Assembly (NCBI RefSeq): GCF_002300165.1
Contig: NZ_MLCE01000034.1
Coordinates: forward strand, 1 to 64,000
Origin: Streptomyces sp. Tue6028
GTDB lineage: Bacteria > Actinomycetota > Actinomycetes > Streptomycetales > Streptomycetaceae
Direction of reading: 5' to 3'
Length of the DNA stretch: 64,000 nucleotides
In this document: piece after piece, positions 33,066 to 40,465 of the stretch
Layout of the letters: each line of letters opens with the position of its first letter
How positions within the stretch are numbered: the first letter of the stretch is position 1
Made by a program: the position numbers and the translations under genes
Notes under the pieces: model-generated
The model's database searches: none
Seen by the model: the letters and a program-made list of their open reading frames with translations, nothing else
Told to the model about the DNA's origin: nothing

Positions 33066-33146
33066 CGGTCATGAGTGTCAGCGACAAGCCCTGGCTCGCT
33101 GTCCGGCAACCCTCCTGTCGCGGTGGGGTGCCCCAGGTGAGGACCG
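33066..33146 (+). ncRNA. SAM riboswitch, SAM-IV-like (ABC operon)
   Basis: P1 is CGGTC/GACCG (33066-33070 with 33142-33146). It is followed by ATGAGTGTCAGCG, a short hairpin, CGCTGTCCGGCAACCCTCC, and the GGTGGGGTGCCCCAGGTGA element. The order and core residues fit the actinobacterial SAM-IV class. It lies 49 bp before a Cys-rich leader ORF and 361 bp before the ABC permease start, and shares its 127-bp promoter region with the divergent copy. Confidence 0.88.
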
Positions 33147-33194
33147 GACCGGAAGACCTTCGGTAAGCGCGAGCGCCCACGGGCGGGAACAGCG

Positions 33195-33341
33195 ATGGAG
33201 ACGGCGATGCACACAGCTTCGAGGAAGGCCGCACGGCGGCCCCGCGGCTGCGTCCTGCTGTGCGCCGACCGCTGCGTCGACCTGCTCCGTGTCAACAGCG
33301 CACTGTGTAGCGCCCCGGGCTGTGCCCGCTGTCGAGGCTGA
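33195..33341 (+). CDS. Cys-rich leader peptide of HVDLxRV type upstream of the ABC operon
   Basis: This 48-codon ORF (ATG 33195; an internal ATG at 33207 is also possible) contains CADRCVDLLRVNSALC and has seven Cys codons in its last 30 positions. This is the sulfur leader-peptide pattern with Cys in place of the usual His. Such Cys-rich uORFs mediate cysteine-responsive attenuation in actinobacteria. It lies after the SAM riboswitch in the same 5' UTR, giving two possible sulfur inputs. The 165 bp between its stop and the permease gene contain a weak stem, GCACCGC/GCGGTG. Confidence 0.7.
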   Translation: METAMHTASRKAARRPRGCVLLCADRCVDLLRVNSALCSAPGCARCRG

Positions 33342-33506
33342 CGGCGTTCTGAATCCCTGACGCGCACCGCTGAGCGGTGTGCCCTCTGTCCGCCCAGCCC
33401 CCGGTACCGGCGTCCTCCCGCTGTCCGTCGTCCGCAGCCGTCCCACGGCGCCGCGCCGACGCCGCGCCCGCACGCACCCGGGGTGTCCCCCTTTGCTGGA
33501 GCACTC

Positions 33507-34487
33507 ATGAGTGAACCCCCCGGCGCCGCCGTGTCTCTCGCCGAGGCACCGCCCGCCCACCACCCGGCGAAACCGCTCACGGCCCAGCGGGTCCTGCCGC
33601 TGCGCAGGCCGGGCCGCTGGATCGGCACGGCCGTCGTCCTGGTCCTTCTCGCCCAGATCGTCCACGGCCTGGCCACCAACCCCTTCTACCAGTGGGACCG
33701 TTTCCGCTACTGGTTCCTGCGCCCCACGATCCTCGACGGCCTCGTCATCACCCTCGAAGTGGCCGCGCTCAGCGCCGTGCTGGGGCTGCTCGGCGGGGTC
33801 CTGCTCGCCCTGGCCAGGCTTTCCGGCAGCCCGGTGCTGCGCGCGGTGAGCTGGCTGTACACGTGGCTGTTCCGCTCCGTGCCCCTGATCGTCGTGCTGA
33901 TCTTCCTCTACAACTTCAGTGCCCTGTACAAGACGTTGAGCCTCGGCGTCCCGTTCGGCCCGGCCTTCGTCAGCTTCGACGAATCGCGGCTCGCCACCGA
34001 CATGGCGGTCGCCGTCGTCGGCCTCAGCCTCAACGAGGCCGCGTACGCCTCCGAGGTCGTCCGCGGCGGGATCCTCTCCGTCGACCAGGGCCAGCACGAG
34101 GCGTCCGCCGCGCTCGGCCTGCCGAAGAGCTACCAGTTCACCCGCATCGTGCTCCCACAGGCCCTGCGGTCCATCACCCCGAACTACGTCAACCAGCTGA
34201 TCGGCCTGATCAAGGGCACGTCCCTCGTCTTCTACGTCTCGCTGCTCGACCTGTTCGGCTCGGTGCAGACGATGGGCAGTACCTACCCCGGCGACATCGT
34301 GCCGCTGCTGCTGGTCGCCACGGTCTGGTACCTGATCCTCACGAGCGCCGTGTCCGTCGTCCAGTTCTACGTCGAGCGGTACTTCGCCCGGGGCGCCACG
34401 CGCACCCTGCCGCCGACCCCCCTGCAGAAGGCGCGCGCCGGCCTCGGCGACCTGCGGGCCCGGCTGCGCGAGGAGGCCGCAGCATGA
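33507..34487 (+). CDS. Amino-acid-type ABC transporter permease (sulfur-compound uptake)
   Basis: This 326-residue permease of the HisM/polar amino acid family has the EAA loop LSLNEAAYASEVVRGGILSVDQGQHEASAALGLPKSYQFTRIVLPQALR (about 175-225), helices near 40-60, 75-100, 115-135 and 270-290, and the family segment GLIKGTSLVFYVSLLDLFGSVQ. The ATG at 33507 follows TGGAGC. With the following ATPase (4-bp overlap) and binding protein it forms an importer. The SAM riboswitch and flavin monooxygenases downstream suggest a sulfur compound such as a cysteine or methionine derivative, by analogy with S-controlled operons. Confidence 0.9.
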   Translation: MSEPPGAAVSLAEAPPAHHPAKPLTAQRVLPLRRPGRWIGTAVVLVLLAQIVHGLATNPFYQWDRFRYWFLRPTILDGLVITLEVAALSAVLGLLGGVLLALARLSGSPVLRAVSWLYTWLFRSVPLIVVLIFLYNFSALYKTLSLGVPFGPAFVSFDESRLATDMAVAVVGLSLNEAAYASEVVRGGILSVDQGQHEASAALGLPKSYQFTRIVLPQALRSITPNYVNQLIGLIKGTSLVFYVSLLDLFGSVQTMGSTYPGDIVPLLLVATVWYLILTSAVSVVQFYVERYFARGATRTLPPTPLQKARAGLGDLRARLREEAAA

Positions 34488-35272
34488 CCACCGCATCGAC
34501 CCTCGAAGCGAGCCCCGCCGCCCTGGAGGTGCACGACGTGCACAAGTGGTACGGCACCCAACGAGTCCTCGACGGCATCGACCTGACGGTCCGTCCGGGC
34601 GAGGTCACCGTGATCCTCGGCCCGTCCGGCTCCGGCAAGTCGACGCTGCTGCGGGTGATCAACCACCTGGAGAAGCCCGAGATCGGCCACGTCAGCGTCA
34701 ACGGGGAACTGATCGGCGTACGCCGGCACGGCCGACGGCTGAAGGAACTCGGCGAGCGGGCGATCCTGGCCCAGCGCAGCCGGATCGGCTTCGTCTTCCA
34801 GAACTTCAACCTGTTCCCCCATCTCACCGTTCTGGACAACGTGGCCGCCGCACCCGTCGCCACGGGGAAGCTGACCCGGCCTGCGGCCCAGGAACTCGCA
34901 CGCGAACTCCTCGGCCGGGTGGGCCTCGGCGACAAGGCCGGCGCCTACCCGCGCCAGCTGTCCGGCGGCCAGCAGCAGCGCGTGGCGATCGCCCGCGCCC
35001 TCGCGCTGCGCCCGGGGATCATCCTGTTCGACGAACCGACCTCGGCACTCGACCCCGAACTCGTCGGCGAGGTCCTGGCCGTCATCAAGGACCTGGCGAC
35101 CAGCGGCACCACCCTCGTGATCGTCACCCACGAGATCGGCTTCGCCCGAGAGGTCGCCGACCGGGTCGTCTTCGTCGACGGCGGCCGCATCGTCGAACAG
35201 GGGCCGCCCGGCCAGGTGCTGGACGCCCCGCGCCACGAGCGGACCCGGGACTTCCTCAGCAAGGTGCTCTGA
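34484..35272 (+). CDS. Amino-acid-type ABC transporter ATP-binding protein
   Basis: This 262-residue ATPase has Walker A LGPSGSGKSTLLRVINHLE (about 45-63), Q-loop FVFQNFNLFPHLTVLDNV (about 104), signature LSGGQQQRVAIARALALRPG (about 163-182), Walker B ILFDEPTSALDPE and switch VTHEIGF. The start overlaps the permease stop (ATGA). It is a close match to GlnQ/HisP-type ATPases; substrate choice lies with the binding protein. Confidence 0.92.
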   Translation: MTTASTLEASPAALEVHDVHKWYGTQRVLDGIDLTVRPGEVTVILGPSGSGKSTLLRVINHLEKPEIGHVSVNGELIGVRRHGRRLKELGERAILAQRSRIGFVFQNFNLFPHLTVLDNVAAAPVATGKLTRPAAQELARELLGRVGLGDKAGAYPRQLSGGQQQRVAIARALALRPGIILFDEPTSALDPELVGEVLAVIKDLATSGTTLVIVTHEIGFAREVADRVVFVDGGRIVEQGPPGQVLDAPRHERTRDFLSKVL

Positions 35273-35395
35273 CCCGCCCCCGCACCACTGCCTGCCACCT
35301 TCCGGCGTGCCCCACCGTGCCCTCGCACCACCCGGCGTCAGGCCCCCCTCAGACCGTCATGTCACGCCCACCCTCACTCATCGACAAGGACAGCC

Positions 35396-36415
35396 ATGCC
35401 TACGCACATCTCCCGACGCAGCCTGATACGCGGGGTCACCGCGGCCACCGCGGTCGTCTCCCTGGCCGCCTCCCTGAGCGCCTGCGGAGGCGACAGCGAC
35501 GCGGCGACCACGACCGACGCCGCGGGCACGGTGACCGTGGGCCGGCTGTCCAACGGCGCCGCGAAGACAGCCGAGTTGAACGTCACCGAGGTGAAGTCGA
35601 TCAGCAAGGAGCTGCCCGCGTCGGTCCGCCGCAGCGGCAGGCTGACCATCGGCGTCGGAGCCCTGCCCGACGGCTTCCCCCCGCTCGCCTACATCGGCTC
35701 GGACCAGAAGACCCTCACCGGCGCGGAACCCGACTTCGGCCGTCTGGTCGCCGCGGTGCTCGGGCTGGAGCCGGAACTGAAGAACTCCACCTGGGAGAAC
35801 ATGTTCGTCGGCATCGACAGCGGCAAGGTCGACGTCGCGTTCGCCAACATCACCGACACCGAGGAGCGCAAGAAGAAGTACGACTTCGCCTCCTACCGCA
35901 AGGACGACGTCGGCTTCGAGGTGCTCAAGTCGAGCAAGTGGAACTTCGGCGGCGACTACCGCAACCTGGCCGGAAAGACCGTCGCCGTCGACAACGGCAC
36001 CAACCAGGAGAAGATCCTCCTGGAGTGGCAGACCAAGCTCAAGCAGGAGGGCAAGCAGCTCACTGTCAAGCACTTCGCGAGCAAGAACAGCACCTATCTG
36101 GCGCTCAACGGCGGGAAGATCGACGCCTACTTCGCGGCCAACCCCGGGGTCGCCTACCACGTGACCCAGACCGCCAAGTCGCCCACCCCGACGCGCAGCG
36201 CCGGCACCTTCTCCGGCGCCGGGGCATCGCTCCAGGGCCTGATCGCCGCGACGACGAAGAAGGACAGTGGTCTGGCCGAGCCGATCGCCGACGCCGTCAA
36301 CCACCTGATCGAGAACGGTCAGTACGCGAAGTGGCTGTCCGCCTGGAACCTCTCGAACGAAGCCGTCACCACCTCCGAGGTCAACCCGCCCGGACTGCCC
36401 CTCGACAACTCCTGA
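35396..36415 (+). CDS. ABC transporter substrate-binding lipoprotein (amino-acid family)
   Basis: This 339-residue periplasmic-binding-type protein has a Tat/lipoprotein signal (SRRSLIRGV near residue 5, lipobox LSAC near 30) and two lobes of the SBP_bac_3 family. GRLTIGVGALPDGFPPLAYIGSDQKTLTGAEPDFGRLVAAVLG (about 80-122) opens lobe 1 and contains the ligand-binding turn; ENMFVGIDSGKVDVAFANITDTEERKKKYDF follows. It is 123 bp after the ATPase. The family binds polar amino acids; the riboswitch context suggests a sulfur-containing ligand. Confidence 0.88.
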   Translation: MPTHISRRSLIRGVTAATAVVSLAASLSACGGDSDAATTTDAAGTVTVGRLSNGAAKTAELNVTEVKSISKELPASVRRSGRLTIGVGALPDGFPPLAYIGSDQKTLTGAEPDFGRLVAAVLGLEPELKNSTWENMFVGIDSGKVDVAFANITDTEERKKKYDFASYRKDDVGFEVLKSSKWNFGGDYRNLAGKTVAVDNGTNQEKILLEWQTKLKQEGKQLTVKHFASKNSTYLALNGGKIDAYFAANPGVAYHVTQTAKSPTPTRSAGTFSGAGASLQGLIAATTKKDSGLAEPIADAVNHLIENGQYAKWLSAWNLSNEAVTTSEVNPPGLPLDNS

Positions 36416-36529
36416 GCAGGGGCGCACGTGTTCCGGAACAGACGGCGCGATCCTGGTGTTGAGCACCACGACGACACGATGCCGGCGCGGCCCCGGGCCC
36501 GCCGGACCGGAGGGACGGAGGCGACGGAG

Positions 36530-36646
36530 ATGCCAGGGACGTCCCGTCCCCGTACGCCGGTGATCGCCCCGCGCTGCCGCGTGCGCCTCCACTCGCGGCC
36601 GCACATCGACCTCCAGCGCGTGGCCGCCGCGCTCTGTCGTCCCTGA
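36530..36646 (+). CDS. Leader peptide of HVDLxRV type upstream of the first flavin monooxygenase
   Basis: This 38-codon ORF (ATG 36530 with upstream GGAGGCGACGGAG; GTG 36560 is an alternative) ends LHSRPHIDLQRVAAALCRP, the canonical leader form with His and a near-terminal Cys. A perfect 11-bp GC hairpin (36662-36687) follows the stop by 16 nt, as expected for an attenuator, and the monooxygenase start is 77 bp away. It suggests a second, internal sulfur-responsive control point in the same locus. Confidence 0.72.
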   Translation: MPGTSRPRTPVIAPRCRVRLHSRPHIDLQRVAAALCRP

Positions 36647-36661
36647 CCTGTCACCCAGCCG

Positions 36662-36687
36662 CCGGGCCCGCGCCGCCGCGGGCCCGG
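36662..36687 (+). terminator. Attenuator-like hairpin after the leader peptide
   Basis: CCGGGCCCGCG (36662-36672) and CGCGGGCCCGG (36677-36687) pair perfectly around a 4-nt loop, between the leader ORF and the monooxygenase ribosome site. Confidence 0.65.
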
Positions 36688-36722
36688 TGATCTCGTACGG
36701 TCGATCAGGAAGGCACCCCTCC

Positions 36723-38006
36723 GTGTCCTCAGCGTCTTCGTTGCCCGCTCCCTCCGTCTCCCCTGCCCTCTCCGCACCCGTCGCCGACTCCTCCGCAGGC
36801 ACGCACGTGCTGCACCTCGCCGTCGCGCTCGACGGCGCGGGCTGGCACCCCGCCGCCTGGCGCGAACCGGTGGCCCGCCCGCGGGACCTGCTCACCGCCT
36901 CGTACTGGACCGACCTGGTCACCGAGGCCGAGCGCGGCCTGCTCGACTTCGTGACCATCGAGGACGCCCTCGGGCTTCAGTCCTCGCGCTTCACCGAACC
37001 CGACGCGCGCACGGACCAGGTCCGCGGCCGTCTCGACGCCGTACTCATCGCGGCGCGCGTCGCACCCCTGACCAGTCACATAGGACTGGTGCCGACCGTG
37101 GTGGCCACACACACGGAGCCGTTCCACATCTCCAAGGCGATCGCGACCCTCGACTATGTGAGCACCGGCCGGGCCGGCTTGCGGGTGCAGGTGTCCGCGC
37201 GCAGGAACGAGGCCGCACACTTCGGCCGCCGTGCTTTCCCCGCGTTCCGCTTCGAAGACCTGGAGAGCCCGGCCGTCAGGGAACTGAGCACCGAACTCTT
37301 CGACGAGGCCGCCGATCACGTCGAGGTGGTGCGCCGGCTGTGGGACAGCTGGGAGGACGACGCGGAGATCCGCGACGCCGCGACCGGCCGCTTCATCGAC
37401 CGCGCCAGACTCCACTACATCGACTTCGAGGGCAGGCACTTCAGCGTCAAGGGCCCGTCCATCACGCCCCGCCCACCGCAGGGCCAGCCCCTGGTCAGCG
37501 CGCTGGCCCACGAGACCGCGACGGGTGCGCCGTTCCGGCTGCTGGGCCGCTCCGCCGATCTCGGCTACGTCACCCCGCACGACGCCGGACAGGCACGCGC
37601 CGTCGTCGCCGCGGTCCGGGCCGAACAGGACGCGGCCGGTCGCGCCGCGCAGCCCCTGCATCTCTTCGGCGACCTGGTGGTGTTCCTGGACGACGACGAG
37701 TCCACCGCGGTGGCCCGCCGTGAGCGTCTCGACTCGCTCGCGGGACAGCCGTACACGAGCGACGCCCGCATCTTCACCGGCACCCCCGCTCAACTGGCGG
37801 ACCTTCTCCAGGAGCTGGGGGAGGCGGGCCTGTCGGGGTTCCGGCTGCGGCCCGCCGTCGCCGGGCACGACCTCCCGGCGATCACCCGGGGCCTGGTCCC
37901 CGAACTCCAGCGCCGCGGCGCATTCCGTAAGGAGTACGAGGCCGCCACCCTGCGCGGACTGCTGGGCCTCGCCCGCCCCGCCAACCGCTACGCCGTCACC
38001 GCCTGA
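36723..38006 (+). CDS. LLM-class flavin-dependent monooxygenase (first)
   Basis: This 427-residue luciferase-like TIM-barrel oxidoreductase uses reduced flavin and O2. Characteristic segments are LLDFVTIEDALGLQ (about 75), RVAPLTSHIGLVPTVVATHTEPFHISKAIATLDYVSTGRAGLRVQVS (about 112-158) and the insertion-loop region after. The GTG at 36723 with AGGAAGG at 9-nt spacing was chosen; the earlier GTG at 36687 lies on the attenuator hairpin. It is 20 bp upstream of a second LLM gene. Family members desulfonate alkanesulfonates or oxidise organosulfur compounds. Confidence 0.85.
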   Translation: MSSASSLPAPSVSPALSAPVADSSAGTHVLHLAVALDGAGWHPAAWREPVARPRDLLTASYWTDLVTEAERGLLDFVTIEDALGLQSSRFTEPDARTDQVRGRLDAVLIAARVAPLTSHIGLVPTVVATHTEPFHISKAIATLDYVSTGRAGLRVQVSARRNEAAHFGRRAFPAFRFEDLESPAVRELSTELFDEAADHVEVVRRLWDSWEDDAEIRDAATGRFIDRARLHYIDFEGRHFSVKGPSITPRPPQGQPLVSALAHETATGAPFRLLGRSADLGYVTPHDAGQARAVVAAVRAEQDAAGRAAQPLHLFGDLVVFLDDDESTAVARRERLDSLAGQPYTSDARIFTGTPAQLADLLQELGEAGLSGFRLRPAVAGHDLPAITRGLVPELQRRGAFRKEYEAATLRGLLGLARPANRYAVTA

Positions 38007-38026
38007 GCCGGAGGGACCGTACGACC

Positions 38027-39403
38027 ATGAGCAAGCCCCTGAAGCAGATCCATCTGGCCGCCCACTTCCCCGGCGTCAACAACACCACCGTATGGAGCGA
38101 CCCGGACGCCGGCAGCCACATCGAGTTCAGCTCCTTCGCCCACTTCGCGCGCACCGCCGAACGCGCCAAGTTCGACTTCCTGTTCCTGGCCGAAGGGCTG
38201 CGGCTGCGTGAACAGGGCGGCGAGATCTACGACCTGGACGTCGTGGGCCGGCCCGACACCTTCACCGTGCTCAGCGCGCTCGCCGCCGTCACCGAACGCC
38301 TCGGCCTCACCGGCACCATCAACTCGACCTTCAACGAGCCCTACGAGGTGGCCCGCCAGTTCGCCAGCCTCGACCACCTCTCCGAGGGGCGGGCCGCCTG
38401 GAACGTCGTCACCTCCTGGGACGCGTTCACCGGCGAGAACTTCCGCCGCGGCGGCTTCCTGCCGCAGGAGGAGCGGTACTCCAGGGCGAGGGAGTTCCTG
38501 AGCACCGCGCACGAGCTCTTCGACTCCTGGCGCGGTGACGAGATCGTCGCCGACCGGGCGAGCGGCACCTTCCTGCGCGACGCGCGGGCCGGAGCGTTCG
38601 TGCACCGGGGACAGCACTTCGACATCGAGGGGCAGTTCAACGTCCCGCGCAGCCCCCAGGGCCGCCCGGTGATCTTCCAGGCCGGGGACTCCGACGAGGG
38701 CCGCGAGTTCGCCGCGGCCGACGCCGACGCCATCTTCAGCCGCTACAGCACGCTCCGGGAGGGCCAGGCGTTCTACACGGACGTCAAGAACCGGCTCGCC
38801 CGCTACGGCCGCCGCCACGACCAGCTGCTGATCCTGCCCGCCGCCACCTTCGTCCTCGGCGACACCGACGAGGAGGCGCGGGAGAAGGCCCGGGAAGTAC
38901 GGCGCCTCCAGGTCAGCGGTGCCACCGCGATCAAGCACCTGGAGTTCGTCTGGAACCGGGACCTGTCCGCCTACGACCCGGACGGCCCGCTGCCCGACAT
39001 CGACCCCGACCTCGGCGAGCACACCGTCGCCCGGGGCCGCGCCCAGGTACGGATGTACCGCGACCCGCTGGCCACCGCCCGCGAATGGCGCGAGAAGGCG
39101 GCCGCCAACAACTGGTCGATCCGCGACCTGGTCATCGAGACCGGCAGCCGCCAGTCCTTCGTGGGCACCCCGGCGACCGTCGCCGAGACCATCGACTCCT
39201 TCGTCCAGGCCGACGCCGCCGACGGCTTCATCCTCGTCCCGCACATCACGCCGGGCGGCCTCGACGCCTTCGCCGACACCGTCGTCCCGCTGCTCCAGGA
39301 ACGCGGGGTCTTCCGCACCGAGTACGAGGGCACCACCCTGCGCGACCACCTCGGTCTCGACCACCCCGACGCGGAGGCGCCGGGTCAGCGCGCCGCGTCC
39401 TGA
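38027..39403 (+). CDS. LLM-class flavin-dependent monooxygenase (second, NtaA/SnaA/DszA type)
   Basis: This 458-residue protein has the family opening KQIHLAAHFPGVNNTTVWSDPDAGSHIEFSSF, the segments GLTGTINSTFNEPYEVARQFASLDHLSEGRAAWNVVTSWD (about 90-130) and RPVIFQAGDSDEGREFAA (about 212), and a C-terminal LVPHITPGGLDAFADTVVPLLQERG. This subgroup includes nitrilotriacetate and dibenzothiophene-sulfone monooxygenases. Two adjacent LLM genes with an amino-acid-type importer under SAM/leader control fit oxidative sulfur scavenging. A 17-bp-stem terminator closes the operon. Confidence 0.9.
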   Translation: MSKPLKQIHLAAHFPGVNNTTVWSDPDAGSHIEFSSFAHFARTAERAKFDFLFLAEGLRLREQGGEIYDLDVVGRPDTFTVLSALAAVTERLGLTGTINSTFNEPYEVARQFASLDHLSEGRAAWNVVTSWDAFTGENFRRGGFLPQEERYSRAREFLSTAHELFDSWRGDEIVADRASGTFLRDARAGAFVHRGQHFDIEGQFNVPRSPQGRPVIFQAGDSDEGREFAAADADAIFSRYSTLREGQAFYTDVKNRLARYGRRHDQLLILPAATFVLGDTDEEAREKAREVRRLQVSGATAIKHLEFVWNRDLSAYDPDGPLPDIDPDLGEHTVARGRAQVRMYRDPLATAREWREKAAANNWSIRDLVIETGSRQSFVGTPATVAETIDSFVQADAADGFILVPHITPGGLDAFADTVVPLLQERGVFRTEYEGTTLRDHLGLDHPDAEAPGQRAAS

Positions 39404-39442
39404 CACCAGCGGCCCCTTTCCTGACGGGGCACCCCGCCCGAG

Positions 39443-39482
39443 GGACCGGAGTGCGCGGATCGACTTCCGCGCACTCCGGTCC
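39443..39482 (+). terminator. 17-bp-stem terminator of the sulfur operon
   Basis: Perfect arms 39443-39459 and 39466-39482 around TCGACT, followed by ATTTGTC, 39 bp after the second monooxygenase. Confidence 0.85.
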
Positions 39483-39550
39483 ATTTGTCTGGACCAGCTG
39501 CCATGATGCGGGCCAGGCAAGTCCTCACCGAGAAGACGGGGGAGCGACGC

Positions 39551-40303
39551 ATGAACGGATCGGTCCGGGCTGCCCGGGCACTCGCGTGCGCGGGGATACT
39601 GGCGCTCAGCGCCTGCGGAGGCGGCGGGGACGGGGGAGAGGACGCCGACGCCGGAGGGACGACGGCGAGCCCCACGGAGCCGGCGGCGAACGACTTCGGC
39701 TGTCTCGCGGGCAAGCAGCTCAAGAAGTCCACGACGTTCCAGGACACCGAGGGCAACGAGGTCGACGGCTACGAGACGGGTACCGGCACCACCGGCATCG
39801 TCCTGTCCCACCAGTCGAACAACGACGTGTGCTCCTGGATCCCGTCCGCCGACGAACTCGCCGCCGCGGGCTACCGCGTGCTCGCCGTGAACAGCAACTC
39901 CTCCGAGGTCCCGGAGATCGAGGGCGCCGCCGCCCGGCTGCGCAAGGACGGAGCACAGAAGGTCGTCCTGATGGGCGCCTCGAAGGGAGGCACCGCCTCA
40001 CTCGTCGCCGCATCCAGGATCAGACCGGCGGTCGCGGCGGTGGTGTCGCTGTCGGGCCCGGGTCTGTACAGCGACATGGACGCCACCGAGGCCGTGCCGA
40101 AGCTGACGATGCCCGTGTATCTGCTCGCGGCCTCGGGCGACGGACGGTTCGCCGACGACGCCCGCACGCTGCACAAGCTGGCGAAGAAGTCGCACGGCGA
40201 AAAGCTGGAGATGGTCGCGGGTGCCGCCCACGGCAGCGACATCCTGCAGCAGCAGCCGTCCGTGTGGGACGAGGTGAAGGCCTTCATCAAGAGCCACGGC
40301 TGA
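39551..40303 (+). CDS. Alpha/beta-hydrolase lipoprotein
   Basis: This 250-residue secreted lipoprotein has a signal peptide with lipobox LSAC near residue 21, a Gly/Asp-rich linker, then an alpha/beta-hydrolase fold. The nucleophile motif is GASKGG (about 158-163), LAASGDGRFADD (about 197) holds the likely acid, and AAHGSDILQ the likely His. ATG at 39551 follows GGGGGAGCGACGC. It is probably a surface esterase or thioesterase; the substrate is not evident. A strong terminator on each side suggests single-gene transcription. Confidence 0.8.
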   Translation: MNGSVRAARALACAGILALSACGGGGDGGEDADAGGTTASPTEPAANDFGCLAGKQLKKSTTFQDTEGNEVDGYETGTGTTGIVLSHQSNNDVCSWIPSADELAAAGYRVLAVNSNSSEVPEIEGAAARLRKDGAQKVVLMGASKGGTASLVAASRIRPAVAAVVSLSGPGLYSDMDATEAVPKLTMPVYLLAASGDGRFADDARTLHKLAKKSHGEKLEMVAGAAHGSDILQQQPSVWDEVKAFIKSHG

Positions 40304-40387
40304 CCCCGTAGCCCAGCCCCATTCGTGCCCTGCCTTGGCCTGTCGGGGTGAACACCACCGGGCAGCGCCCCGAAATCGTACGAACAT

Positions 40388-40428
40388 CGGCCCGTCCCGC
40401 AGACGATGATCGCCGGCGGGACGGGCCG
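40388..40428 (+). terminator. 13-bp-stem terminator
   Basis: Arms 40388-40400 and 40416-40428 (CGGCCCGTCCCGC and complement) pair perfectly around a 15-nt loop, 84 bp after the lipoprotein stop. Confidence 0.6.
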
Positions 40429-40465
40429 GTCTCCGCCCTCGACACTCACGCACCGAGGTGGAGAC

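Noticed and set aside
36687..36722. Earlier GTG start of the first monooxygenase
   Set aside because: The codon lies on the attenuator hairpin arm and lacks a ribosome site; the GTG at 36723 follows AGGAAGG at 9 nt.
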